Shown: positions 26,752 to 35,019 of the stretch, one piece after another
Layout of the letters: every line of letters starts with the position of its first letter
Position numbering within the stretch: the first letter of the stretch is position 1
Source of the DNA: Bacillus timonensis
GTDB taxonomy: Bacteria; Bacillota; Bacilli; Bacillales; Bacillaceae_L
Direction of reading: 5' to 3'
Assembly: GCF_004799755.1 (NCBI RefSeq)
Contig: NZ_SLUB01000014.1
Span: 27,380-91,379, forward strand
Length of the DNA: 64,000 nucleotides
Position numbers and translations under genes: made by a program
Notes under the pieces: generated by a model
What the model was told of the DNA's origin: nothing
What the model saw: only the letters and a program-made list of their open reading frames with translations
The model's database searches: none

Positions 26752-27183
26752 ATGGAAGTGATACAAGTGGAAATTGAACAAAAACTTCATGATTTGTGTA
26801 TGAACACCTCAAGTGATTTCTCTGCGATTGCACATGTTGATCAAGGGAATCAGACCATCCGCTGGGAATATGCACATGGTTATACAAATAACCGCTTTAA
26901 AAACATGGTGATTCGCCCTGGCAAAGGGTTATCAGGCTCTGTTGTCCGTTTTGGTACAACCATGATTTTGGATATTGATACTCCTGATCGACAGCGTACT
27001 CGACTTCAATACCCAATCATGCTTGCTGAAAACCTAGTATCAGCTGTTGCTGTCCCTATCCAGATGAATGGCAAGGTTGGAGGAGTCCTTCTAATCGGCT
27101 CACGTAATGAAGTAAAATACTCTACTGAACATGTGGAGCACTTAAAAAAGGTAGCAGATGAAATTGCAGCAATAAAAAAATGA
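26752..27183 (+). CDS. nreA: NreA-like GAF-domain nitrate sensor
   Basis: This 143-residue protein is a single GAF domain. It shows the NreA-like order: IRWEYAHGYTNNRFKNMVIRPGKGLSGSVVRFG (about residues 36-68 with Gly-rich RPGKGLSG), YPIMLAENLVSAVAVPIQ and GVLLIGSRN. Staphylococcus carnosus NreA binds nitrate and inhibits the NreB kinase. The NreBC-like pair is at 34366-36118, separated from nreA by the minus-strand operon, unlike the nreABC operon of staphylococci. GAGGAGAG precedes the ATG. Confidence 0.78.
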   Translation: MEVIQVEIEQKLHDLCMNTSSDFSAIAHVDQGNQTIRWEYAHGYTNNRFKNMVIRPGKGLSGSVVRFGTTMILDIDTPDRQRTRLQYPIMLAENLVSAVAVPIQMNGKVGGVLLIGSRNEVKYSTEHVEHLKKVADEIAAIKK

Positions 27184-27210
27184 ATGCCGAGATAGGATTC
27201 ATTTTTTTTA
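27181..27210 (+). terminator. Possible terminator of nreA-like gene
   Basis: TGAAT and ATTCA arms (27181-27185, 27197-27201) followed by a run of eight T. The stem is short, so confidence is moderate. Confidence 0.45.
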
Positions 27211-27302
27211 CTTTATTCAGTGGGGCTCCCACTTTTATAGCAGAAAATACATAGAAAACAAAAACAATTAAAAATATTGGTATATACTCAGACTGAATAA
27301 AG

Positions 27303-27564
27303 TTAAAGCCTCCGGCGGATGCCTCGATTTTTCAAAGGAAATTTTTCAGCATTAACTGGCACTAAGCCCTCATAGAGGGCAATTGCCAGTAAAAGCCTGA
27401 TTGGTTCAACTAGCAATCTGTGGGGAATGCATCCACAGATTGAAGTCTCACTGTATCTCGCAGTAAGATCAAAGACTAACAACGCCACATCCTGTGGCAA
27501 CGTCTTTGTGACCCACCTCGTGTGGGCCTAAAAAAATCGGGCGCAAATACGCCAAGGCGTATTT
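27303..27564. other. Palindrome-rich structured element (possible ncRNA or IS-derived element)
   Basis: This 260-bp stretch is packed with perfect stems: ACTGGCA/TGCCAGT (27355-27361, 27384-27390) enclosing GCCCTC/GAGGGC (27366-27371, 27375-27380); CAATCTGTGG/CCACAGATTG (27414-27423, 27433-27442); GCCACA/TGTGGC (27484-27489, 27493-27498); CCCAC/GTGGG (27512-27526); and AAATACGCC/GGCGTATTT (27545-27564). The density and nesting suggest a folded RNA or the hairpin ends of a non-autonomous IS200/IS605-type element with omegaRNA-like scaffold. No transposase or convincing protein is inside. Orientation and boundaries are unknown. It lies just after the second narK stop. Confidence 0.55.
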
Positions 27565-27568
27565 GATT

Positions 27569-29074
27569 TTAGCCTTCTTTAATTCGTTTTCCGGTCATAT
27601 CACTAAGCATACCGGCGTATTGTACGATATCTCCGGAGTCATTCTTAATTGCGCTGATTGTTAACCATTGTAAATAGTTTGAACCGTCTTTGCGTTTATT
27701 CCAAATTTGCCCTTGCCAGAAGCCTTCTGTTTCAATCTTCTTCCAAAGTTCCTGATAAAATTCCTTTGTTTGTTTACCAGATTTTAAGATGTTTGGCGTC
27801 TTGCCGATAATTTCCTCTTCAGAAAAACCTGTAATCGTCGTGAAAGCTGGATTTACTGAAATTATTTTTCCGTGCAAATCGGTAACCATGATTCCTTCAG
27901 CCGTATGATCGATGACCTGTTTTGCAAGCTCCATACGTCCGTTATAGTACATCCATACGACAAGGATTAAACTTGCTAAAGCCACCTCAGATAAGGCCAT
28001 AAATCCAATTGCGTAATGTCCATTTACATGGTAGAGAATTCCCAAGAGAATAGGCGGGAAAAATCCTCCTAGTCCACCGATTGCAGAAACAATACCATTC
28101 ACAATTCCCGCTTGCTTTTGGAAATACATTGGCACCAATTTAAAAATAACGCCATTTCCGATTCCCGCACAGAAAGCAATCGTTAGGCATCCGACTGTGT
28201 ACCAGCCGATTGATGGTGCAAACGACAAAATCATAGCGGACACGGTATAGCATCCAAACACAAACATTAATAGTTTTAGAGAATGGAATCGGTCGGCTAG
28301 CCAACCACCGATTGGTCGCATGATCGTCGCAAGCACGATAAAACCTGCTGTTCTAAGACCCGCATCGATTTTATCTAAACTGAAATTTTCCACTAAAAAG
28401 TTGGGTAAATACACGGTAAAAGCCACGAAAGACCCGAATGTAAGAAAATAGAATAAGCTTAACAGCCATAGTTTTTCATTTTTATAGACACCCTTGATTT
28501 GTTCCATCAATGGAGTTTGAACCTTTACTTCCTTTTTATCTCCTAATAAAAAGTTTGCCAAAATAAAGATTGCTAGAACAATTAAATAAAGTTGAACGGT
28601 TAATGACCAACCAATTTTAGTCGCTATTACAGGTGCTGCAAACGTGGAAATCGCAGTTCCAAGGTTCCCTGCACCATAGATTCCGTTAACAAAACCGTGT
28701 TTTTCCTTCGGATAATACTTTGGTAGTGATGTTACACCTACGGAGAACACCGCTCCCCCGATCCCAAGGAAGAGCCCCCCGATTAATAGGTCCGTTACCG
28801 AATTCGCTATACTAATATAGTAAACCGGAAACAATAATAAAACAAAACTAAGTAGAAATATCTTCCTTGCACCAAATTGATTCGCGTAGTATCCAAGTGG
28901 AATTCGCAGAATCGAACCAAGGATTACTGGAATTGCAGTTACCAAGGCTAATTGGTTCGCTGGGATTGCAATATCCTCTTTCATAAACGGTAAAAGGGAT
29001 GAAATTAGCACCCAGACCATAAAACCAACGATCAGGTTTAAAGTTTGTAAGGGAAGTTGAATTTTTTTAACCAC
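27569..29074 (-). CDS. narK: Second NarK-type transporter with C-terminal PAS domain
   Basis: This 501-residue protein has the same build as the one at 13658: NarK-type MFS (12 helices, about 1-380) plus a PAS/PAC domain in the last 115 residues (TDLHGKIISVNPAFTTITG, IGKTPNILKSGKQTKEF, WLTISAIKNDSG). Conserved transport segments such as GLGGFFPP and FVNGIYGAGNLGTA are present. It is the last gene of the eight-gene molybdoenzyme operon, so it most likely supplies that enzyme with its oxyanion or exports the product. GTG at 29074 is favoured because AAGGAA lies 9 bp upstream; it overlaps the preceding gene by 8 bp. Confidence 0.88.
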   Translation of the reverse strand: MVKKIQLPLQTLNLIVGFMVWVLISSLLPFMKEDIAIPANQLALVTAIPVILGSILRIPLGYYANQFGARKIFLLSFVLLLFPVYYISIANSVTDLLIGGLFLGIGGAVFSVGVTSLPKYYPKEKHGFVNGIYGAGNLGTAISTFAAPVIATKIGWSLTVQLYLIVLAIFILANFLLGDKKEVKVQTPLMEQIKGVYKNEKLWLLSLFYFLTFGSFVAFTVYLPNFLVENFSLDKIDAGLRTAGFIVLATIMRPIGGWLADRFHSLKLLMFVFGCYTVSAMILSFAPSIGWYTVGCLTIAFCAGIGNGVIFKLVPMYFQKQAGIVNGIVSAIGGLGGFFPPILLGILYHVNGHYAIGFMALSEVALASLILVVWMYYNGRMELAKQVIDHTAEGIMVTDLHGKIISVNPAFTTITGFSEEEIIGKTPNILKSGKQTKEFYQELWKKIETEGFWQGQIWNKRKDGSNYLQWLTISAIKNDSGDIVQYAGMLSDMTGKRIKEG

Positions 29075-29354
29075 TATGATCACTTCCTTTTTTTACGACA
29101 TAGGTTAATCCCGCTTGCTGATCAAAGGCTGACCATACGTCATCGCTTATGGCTACCTCAGCTGTTAACGGCACAGCAAAAAACTGAAGTCGGTCAAAGT
29201 AAATTCGAAGATGGGTTCCATCAGGGCAAAGCTCCGTTTTGACGATTTCCTTTTTCACAAACGGGGCTTTGTCATCCCCGTCTTCATCCAAAATGGAGAC
29301 TTCCATTTCTTCCGAAATAAATGTTTCTAAATATTTGATTTCAGTTAACTCCAC
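29067..29354 (-). CDS. Hypothetical protein in second molybdoenzyme operon
   Basis: Not recognised. From a GTG at 29354 (overlapping the upstream stop) it has 95 residues; an earlier ATG at 29435 would bury 27 residues in the preceding gene. It is soluble, beta-rich and acidic (EEMEVSILDEDGDDKAPFVKKEI, LRIYFDRLQFFAVPLTAEVAI). Tight overlap with both neighbours implies co-translation with the small protein before it and the transporter after it. Confidence 0.6.
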   Translation of the reverse strand: MELTEIKYLETFISEEMEVSILDEDGDDKAPFVKKEIVKTELCPDGTHLRIYFDRLQFFAVPLTAEVAISDDVWSAFDQQAGLTYVVKKGSDHSG

Positions 29355-29664
29355 AGCTGCTGCACCCTTTCTTTGCAGGATAGATAAACATTTTATAGCC
29401 TTGAAGATAAGAAGACCAAAAGGCTTCCTCGGCATGCGTTTCGATGTACTCGGTCGCTTCCTCCTCTGATTGCCATCTGCTCATGCCCTTTACCTCAGCA
29501 ATCACAATCTCAATGCCCTCTTCCGTCTTTTCTTCCAAATACCAATTCAACCGTATACCTTTAAAAAGATTTGTTAAAAGTTCATTGATTTCATCTGTAA
29601 AATTTCCGGTTGCCTCTCTAATAAAACAAAAATCAAGATAGGTTTCGCTGTTCATGTTTGTCAC
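29341..29664 (-). CDS. Hypothetical protein in second molybdoenzyme operon
   Basis: This 107-residue soluble protein is not recognised. It is acidic in the middle, contains WYLEEKTEEGIEIVIAEVKGM and ends with GCSSCGVN, a CxxC at residues 102-105 that could bind metal or form a disulfide. Its start overlaps the stop of the small membrane protein by 4 bp, and its stop overlaps the next gene. Confidence 0.65.
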   Translation of the reverse strand: MTNMNSETYLDFCFIREATGNFTDEINELLTNLFKGIRLNWYLEEKTEEGIEIVIAEVKGMSRWQSEEEATEYIETHAEEAFWSSYLQGYKMFIYPAKKGCSSCGVN

Positions 29665-29846
29665 GCCTTTTTCAACTTTTTATAGACAACCCATGCGACC
29701 GGAAACAACATGATGTTTAGGCCGCAAAAGATGAGCGTATTTACATAGTTTTCGTAAAAATATTGGTGAACCATTTTTTGTGTAAAAATGATATTCAAAA
29801 ACAAGATGACAGATAGGATAAGGACGCCTAGGTAACTACGCTTCAT
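29661..29846 (-). CDS. Small two-helix membrane protein
   Basis: This 61-residue protein has two hydrophobic segments (about residues 5-22 and 35-54) linked by a short polar loop, with a basic C-terminus (KKLKKA). It overlaps the Rieske gene by 11 bp and the following gene by 4 bp. It may be a small membrane subunit of the redox complex; no family recognised. Confidence 0.65.
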   Translation of the reverse strand: MKRSYLGVLILSVILFLNIIFTQKMVHQYFYENYVNTLIFCGLNIMLFPVAWVVYKKLKKA

Positions 29847-30372
29847 AACGTTTCACCTTCACTGCATAGACTGCACCATTCTCTACCTTCACTTGAATTT
29901 CCGGTAATGGACGTCGCGGGGGACCTGCAGTTGGTGCGCCAGTTTCTACATCAAAAAATCCATGGTGACAAGGACAAACCATTTGCCCTTCGTCCTTCAC
30001 CCAAAATACCGGGCAGCGAAGATGGGTGCAGGCATTTTGATAAGCTACATATTTAGTATCAGAAAGCCTTATTAGAATCGCATCATCATGGTCACCAGGG
30101 AAGGTAAAATTTGTTGAATCCCCAACTGCCAATTTGTTCACATCAATAATTTTTTTATGGGTGTATTCTTTATCACTAAGTCCCATTAATTCCTTTGCAG
30201 CCACAGCCCCCCATGGCAAAGACGAAATCGCAAACACGCCAGCAGCGCCAACCAATGTCTTCATAAAGCCACGGCGGTCAAGGCTTCGTTCATTATTGCG
30301 GTTAATATTATGTGTGTAATTATCCTCATTAAAAGGGATCTTATTATTTTTGTCAGACGGCATTCCCATCAC
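29836..30372 (-). CDS. Tat-exported Rieske 2Fe-2S protein
   Basis: This 178-residue protein starts with a twin-arginine signal (LDRRGFMKTL, Arg33-Arg34) and a hydrophobic anchor (about 41-59). The Rieske domain has CTHLRC (ligands Cys115, His117) and CPCHHG (Cys133, His136); Cys120 and Cys135 could form the stabilising disulfide. The Rieske centre would thus sit outside the membrane. It follows the 4Fe-4S gene by 16 bp in the molybdoenzyme operon and resembles QcrA in layout, suggesting quinol-linked electron transfer. The ATG at residue 4 is an alternative start. Confidence 0.9.
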   Translation of the reverse strand: MMGMPSDKNNKIPFNEDNYTHNINRNNERSLDRRGFMKTLVGAAGVFAISSLPWGAVAAKELMGLSDKEYTHKKIIDVNKLAVGDSTNFTFPGDHDDAILIRLSDTKYVAYQNACTHLRCPVFWVKDEGQMVCPCHHGFFDVETGAPTAGPPRRPLPEIQVKVENGAVYAVKVKRYEA

Positions 30373-30388
30373 TCCTTAGCCGATGTAT

Positions 30389-30946
30389 CTAAAATAACTT
30401 CTCAATGCCCTGTAAAATACCAGGTAAGCTAATCTTTACGTTTGTTTCTCCTTCAAGCGGCATGCTTGTAACCCATTTTCCATTGTCGAGGTTATGTTTC
30501 TGTTTTTTCGCTTCAATTTCTTCATCTGTCAACCATTGAATCGTGTTTGATGGACAAACACTTGCACACATTGGTGGAATCCCATCTTTTGAACGATCAA
30601 TACAAAGGTCGCATTTGTACATTAGGTTTTGCTCTTCATCGAATTTTGGAATTCCATATGGACAAGCAATTGTACAGTTTTGGCAGCCAATGCATTTTTC
30701 AACAAGCGCGGATAGTACCGCACCTGATTCATGGATTTGAATGGCTTGTGCTGGACAGCTTCTTGCACATGCTGGGTTTACACAATGAAGGCACATAAGA
30801 GGCATGGTTTGCCTATTCACAAGTGGGTTAACGTCATACACATAGTTTCTGTTACGTTGTTCATGCCCTCCACATTGTGTACAAGCCGCAAGACAAGAGC
30901 GGCACCCGATACAGTTTTCAAGTTCTAAGTAAAGCCTCTTTTGCAT
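30389..30946 (-). CDS. 4Fe-4S electron-transfer subunit of molybdoenzyme
   Basis: This 185-residue ferredoxin-like protein resembles the beta subunits of DMSO-reductase-family enzymes (NrfC/DmsB/HycB type). Four cysteine motifs are visible: CIGCRSCLAACTQC (12-25), CLHCVNPACARSCP, CIGCQNCTIACPYG and CDLCIDRSKDGIPPMCASVCP. It would carry up to four clusters. It has no export signal, so it works in the cytoplasm. Its ATG abuts the stop of the molybdoenzyme gene. Confidence 0.9.
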   Translation of the reverse strand: MQKRLYLELENCIGCRSCLAACTQCGGHEQRNRNYVYDVNPLVNRQTMPLMCLHCVNPACARSCPAQAIQIHESGAVLSALVEKCIGCQNCTIACPYGIPKFDEEQNLMYKCDLCIDRSKDGIPPMCASVCPSNTIQWLTDEEIEAKKQKHNLDNGKWVTSMPLEGETNVKISLPGILQGIEKLF

Positions 30947-33115
30947 TTACTGCACCTTCTTTACAACTAGTTTTTCAATCTGAGCAGCACATGCCTTGAA
31001 TTCTGGCATTCTTGAGATTGGATCGAGTGCTGCAATTGTCAGTAGATTAATAGATTCCTCGTGACCGAAATGATATGGAACAAACACGGTATCTTTTCGG
31101 ATGGCTTCTGTGATTTTCACTTTATAAATACTTTCGCCCCTTCTTGTAAATAGGCGAACTCGTTCTTCATGCTGAATATCATATTTTGCTGCTGTTTCTG
31201 GATGAACCTCCACATATGGTTCCGGACACATATCGTGCAGGAATGGAATCCTTCTTGTTTGGTTACCAGATAAATAGTGGTACACCACACGTCCTGTTGT
31301 TAGGCGAAGCGGATATGTTTCATCCGGTTCTTCAGCCGGCGGACGGTATGGCAATGCACAAATCTTAGCCTTTCCATCTGGATGATAGAACTTTTTATCG
31401 AGGAACATATGCGGTGTTCCCTTATCTTCTTCATCTCGGCAAGGCCAGAATACCCCGTCTTGCTTATCGATTTTATCCCATGTTGCCCCGTAGTAATCGG
31501 CATATCCACCCTTACTTGCAAGGCGAAATTCATCAGCAACATCTCTAGCTGTTTTTAAGTGTGAAAAATATTTTCCTCTTCCAAGACGCTCGGCAAGCTC
31601 AACCTGCATTTGCCAGTCAGGCTTTGATTCACCAATTGGTTCTTGAGCTTTATTAATTTTGATGATTCGCCCTTCAATATTTGTAACCGTTCCTTCATCT
31701 TCGGACCATGTCACAGACGGAAGTACGACATCTGCAAACTCTGCTGACTCTGATAGGTAAAAGTCTGCACATACCATAAAGTCTAGTGTTTTAAGAGCTT
31801 TTCTCACGAAGTTCAAGTTTGGTGCAGAGACTGCCGGATTTGAGCAAAGAAGATATAATCCACGAATCGTTTTTTGCTCCATTAGCTCAAACATTTCATA
31901 GGCAGAAACACCTGGTTGTGGCATTTCTTCCGGTGTGATTCCCCAAACTTGGCAAACTTCCTTCACGTGTTGTGGGTTTGTCAGTTTGCGGTAACCCGGT
32001 AATAGGTCTGATTTTTGACCATGCTCACGTCCACCTTGCCCATTTCCTTGACCTGTGAATGTCGCAACACCCGATTTTGGTCTACCAATTTTACCTGTGA
32101 CTAGCGCCATATTTGTATAGCCCGAAACATTATCCACACCTTTATGCTGCTGCTCAATTCCTCGAGCAAACATAACGACAGCGTTTGGTGCTTTTCCGTA
32201 TATTTCTGCGGCACGGATGATTTTTTCAGGTGCCACTCCTGTGAGTTGGCTCGTATATTCAGGTGTGAATTCCTTCACAAGTTCCTTCGTCTCTTCAAAG
32301 CCATTCGTGTGATTGGCGATAAATTCTTCATCTGTATATCCATTTTTAATGAGTAAATGTAAAATTCCGTTCGCTAATGCTAAGTCAGTTCCTGGTTTTA
32401 AATCAAGATGGACATCCGCTCTTCTTGCGATAGGTGTTTCACGCGGGTCCACAACAATGATGTATCCGCCTCGTTCTTGTACGTTCCAAATACGGAACAT
32501 GGAAGTTGGATGGCATTCTGCTGTGTTACTTCCGGCAATAAATAAACAATCGGTTTCATGAATATCAGTCCATGGAAGTGTTGATCCACGGTCAACCCCG
32601 AAGGAACGAAGGAATCCGCCTGCTGCACTCGACATACAAAAACGTCCGTTGTAGTCGATATAGCGAGTGCCTAGTGCTACCCGAGCAAACTTACCAGTCA
32701 AATAACACTTTTCGTTCGTCATGGACACGCCACTGAAAACAGATAATGAATCCTTCCCATAATCCTCTTGAAGCTTCGTGAAGTTTTTTACGATTAACTC
32801 GTATGCCTCTTCCCAGCTTGCTTCGCGAAAGCCTTTTGTAGTTCCTTTTAGTGATGCATCATCACGAATGAGTGGCTTTAAGATCCGGTCCTTATGATTT
32901 GTTTGTTGGTATGCGGTAACTCCTTTCGGACACATTTTTCCGACGGTTACTGGCCAGTCATAACGCGGCTCAACTCCAACAATTTTATTTGTCGTGGTAT
33001 TTACTCTCAGGTTCATTCCGCACTGCATGCCACAATAGCTACAATGTGTTTTTATTAATTTTTCATTTGGATGAATGACATTATCAATTTCTTTAAAAAA
33101 TTTATCCCTTTGCAT
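30947..33115 (-). CDS. Mo-bisMGD oxidoreductase, Nap/Nas-like catalytic subunit
   Basis: This 722-residue protein is a DMSO-reductase-family molybdoenzyme. The N-terminal 4Fe-4S ligands are Cys25, Cys28, Cys32 and Cys62 (CSYCGMQC, MCPKG). The putative molybdenum ligand is Cys160 in NGRFCMSSAAGG, as in NapA, NasA/NasC and related enzymes rather than the Asp of NarG. The C-terminal molydopterin-dinucleotide domain (LRLTTGRVVYHYLSGNQTRR, PYHFGHEE) is intact. No Tat signal is present, so it is cytoplasmic. Neighbours (cytochrome b, 4Fe-4S, Rieske, NarK-PAS) suggest a membrane-linked nitrate or related oxyanion reductase; assimilatory nitrate reductase is the main alternative. Confidence 0.88.
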   Translation of the reverse strand: MQRDKFFKEIDNVIHPNEKLIKTHCSYCGMQCGMNLRVNTTTNKIVGVEPRYDWPVTVGKMCPKGVTAYQQTNHKDRILKPLIRDDASLKGTTKGFREASWEEAYELIVKNFTKLQEDYGKDSLSVFSGVSMTNEKCYLTGKFARVALGTRYIDYNGRFCMSSAAGGFLRSFGVDRGSTLPWTDIHETDCLFIAGSNTAECHPTSMFRIWNVQERGGYIIVVDPRETPIARRADVHLDLKPGTDLALANGILHLLIKNGYTDEEFIANHTNGFEETKELVKEFTPEYTSQLTGVAPEKIIRAAEIYGKAPNAVVMFARGIEQQHKGVDNVSGYTNMALVTGKIGRPKSGVATFTGQGNGQGGREHGQKSDLLPGYRKLTNPQHVKEVCQVWGITPEEMPQPGVSAYEMFELMEQKTIRGLYLLCSNPAVSAPNLNFVRKALKTLDFMVCADFYLSESAEFADVVLPSVTWSEDEGTVTNIEGRIIKINKAQEPIGESKPDWQMQVELAERLGRGKYFSHLKTARDVADEFRLASKGGYADYYGATWDKIDKQDGVFWPCRDEEDKGTPHMFLDKKFYHPDGKAKICALPYRPPAEEPDETYPLRLTTGRVVYHYLSGNQTRRIPFLHDMCPEPYVEVHPETAAKYDIQHEERVRLFTRRGESIYKVKITEAIRKDTVFVPYHFGHEESINLLTIAALDPISRMPEFKACAAQIEKLVVKKVQ

Positions 33116-34187
33116 TCTGATTTGCCTCCTTGACTTTTACCTCGTGGGTCGGGAAGCCGGAAAATTGTGCAATCCGGTATTTTCTACGACATGGAAGGCA
33201 CATTTCAGCTAAATGATGACCTTCTATTGTTTTAAAATGAATATCGTTCACATCAAGTACATGGATGACATCTTGTGATTGTTCAACTGAAACAAAGCCC
33301 GCTCCACAAACTTTACATTGCTTCGCTTCTTTTTCGGTATAATGCTCACGATAGTTTCTCGCCAAAACACTCATTGGGCGGAAAGGAATATGAGCAAGTT
33401 TTCCAAATGGTAAGTAGATCAACGTCATAATAACCGACCATTGGTGAATCATGGACATCACAGGCTGACCTGCGCCATGTAAGAAAATGTTCATGAAGGT
33501 TAAAAGTAAGCCGGTAATACTTACGAACAAAAGCATATAAAGTGGCATCAAATCATAAATGAATTTTTGTTCCGCTTTTGCTTGAAAGTTTTTCACGCGG
33601 CGGTATAGCGCCATGCAGACTCCCGAGATTACCATAACTGCTGTAATATTTAGCGCATTATAGGAAAGGTTCGCGATGATACCATCTGCACGTACCGTCA
33701 TGATTTGCATCCCCAACGCGATAATGTTGTAGTAGCCGTTTTCATCCATCGTGAAGTACATCCAACCGAAGACAAGCGGAAAAGTAACCAAACAAGAAAG
33801 GATACAGCCCCAACCAATTAAAACGTGCTGCGTCCATCGGTAAATTCCCCTATTCCAGATGAAATTGTATGTACCTAAATGCTCAACTGATGTTTTTGGA
33901 GTAGATTTTCGAAAGATTAGTTTTATGCCCTTTTTAATGATGATCTTGGTTGGTGGTCTTTCTCCCCACGCAATGAAGCGATAAAAGAAGCCTCCTATAA
34001 AAACAATCGTTCCAACCATATAGCCATAAAGGTTTAAATCAACATGTGTAAACATCCTTGTTCCGATAAATGTTAAAATGGCCAGCCCTAGAACAGATAA
34101 AAACATGGACTTGGCAAACTTTGAAGCAAATGCATTGTTATAAGCCGGTGACTGCTTCTTTTGCACGGCAGCAGCTTTTGCCTGCAT
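33102..34187 (-). CDS. Membrane cytochrome b-like subunit with C-terminal CxxC pair
   Basis: This 361-residue protein has about six hydrophobic segments (30-45, 55-72, 120-146, 178-195, 215-236, 247-262) with His121, His248 and His266 as possible heme ligands, like NarI/DsrM-type quinol-reacting subunits. After the last helix comes a cytoplasmic tail with Cys291/Cys294 and Cys330/Cys333 (CKVC and CLPC), a rubredoxin- or zinc-ribbon-like knuckle pair that is unusual for NarI-type proteins. It is the first gene of the operon and overlaps the molybdoenzyme gene by 14 bp. Confidence 0.78.
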   Translation of the reverse strand: MQAKAAAVQKKQSPAYNNAFASKFAKSMFLSVLGLAILTFIGTRMFTHVDLNLYGYMVGTIVFIGGFFYRFIAWGERPPTKIIIKKGIKLIFRKSTPKTSVEHLGTYNFIWNRGIYRWTQHVLIGWGCILSCLVTFPLVFGWMYFTMDENGYYNIIALGMQIMTVRADGIIANLSYNALNITAVMVISGVCMALYRRVKNFQAKAEQKFIYDLMPLYMLLFVSITGLLLTFMNIFLHGAGQPVMSMIHQWSVIMTLIYLPFGKLAHIPFRPMSVLARNYREHYTEKEAKQCKVCGAGFVSVEQSQDVIHVLDVNDIHFKTIEGHHLAEMCLPCRRKYRIAQFSGFPTHEVKVKEANQNAKG

Positions 34188-34251
34188 ACGAACTCCTCCT
34201 CAATCGATTAACTTATACTCATTGTAGAAGAACTGTGATTTAAAACATATC

Positions 34252-34264
34252 AGGGAACCTCCCT
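34252..34264. promoter_or_regulatory. AGGGA-N3-TCCCT inverted repeat in divergent promoter
   Basis: The inverted repeat lies 65 bp before the molybdoenzyme operon and 102 bp before nreC, in their shared promoter region. A similar palindrome precedes nreA (26638-26649). A binding site for the NreC-type regulator is possible. Confidence 0.35.
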
Positions 34265-34327
34265 ATCTTTGAAGGAAAAACCCCTTATTTATAACAATTT
34301 CTTGAACTAAAAAATGATTCGCTAACG

Positions 34328-34336
34328 TGGTATAAT
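34328..34336 (+). promoter_or_regulatory. Extended -10 promoter element of nreC/nreB
   Basis: TGGTATAAT is a perfect -10 with the extended TG motif, 30 bp before the GTG start of the response regulator. The best -35 (TTGAAC, 34302-34307) is 23 bp away, too far, so the extended -10 probably carries the promoter. Confidence 0.6.
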
Positions 34337-34365
34337 AAGAATAGTGTGAAATGGGGAGGATTATT

Positions 34366-35019
34366 GTGGTTAAACTACTGATTGTTGATGATCATGCAGT
34401 TGTCCGTTCTGGTCTGATGATGCTGTTGAACGGTAAAAATAATATAGAGGTTATTGGGGAAGCATCTGAAGGGGACGAAGCCATTCAAAAAGCAAAGGAA
34501 TTAAACCCTGATGTGGTACTCATGGACTTGAGCATGCCTCACGGAAAAGACGGATTAACTGCAACACAAGAGCTTCATGCGCTTATGCCCAATATATCGA
34601 TTTTAATTTTAACGATGCATGATGATGAAGAATATTTATTTAGAGCGATCCACGCCGGAGCTTCTGGATATATTTTAAAAAATGCGCCACACGAGGATTT
34701 GCTCGGGGCAATTGAATCTGTGTCTTCAGGAAATGCTTACTTAACACCATCTGCAACAAAGGTGTTAATGAGTGGCTATTTAGATCGTGTCAAAAAAGGG
34801 GACAACGCGGATTCCTTTGCTATATTATCTGAGCGTGAAAAGGAAGTACTTGAATGGATCGCAAAGGGATATTCCAATAAAGACATCGCAGAGCATCTTG
34901 TGATAAGTGTAAAAACCGTTGAATCCCACAAAAGTAATTTAATGGAAAAACTTGGTTTAAAAACGCGACCTGAACTTGTGAAATATGCAATGAAGAAAGG
35001 ATTGCTACATTTTGAGTAA
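34366..35019 (+). CDS. nreC: NarL/NreC-type response regulator
   Basis: The protein (217 residues from the GTG at 34366, with GGGGAGG 7 bp upstream) has a receiver domain (acidic pocket LLIVDDH, phospho-acceptor Asp in VVLMDLSMP about residue 52, Lys in YILKNAP) and a C-terminal LuxR-type HTH (LSEREKEVLEWIAKGYSNKDIAEHL and VKTVESHKSNLMEKLGLKTR). It overlaps the sensor kinase gene by 8 bp. Divergence from the molybdoenzyme operon and presence of an NreA-like sensor suggest nitrate or oxygen control of nitrate respiration. Confidence 0.88.
   Translation: MVKLLIVDDHAVVRSGLMMLLNGKNNIEVIGEASEGDEAIQKAKELNPDVVLMDLSMPHGKDGLTATQELHALMPNISILILTMHDDEEYLFRAIHAGASGYILKNAPHEDLLGAIESVSSGNAYLTPSATKVLMSGYLDRVKKGDNADSFAILSEREKEVLEWIAKGYSNKDIAEHLVISVKTVESHKSNLMEKLGLKTRPELVKYAMKKGLLHFE

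Noticed and set aside
27303..27500. 65-residue minus-strand open frame
   Set aside because: It is made of the hairpin arms of the structured element, has no ribosome site, and looks like a spurious protein.
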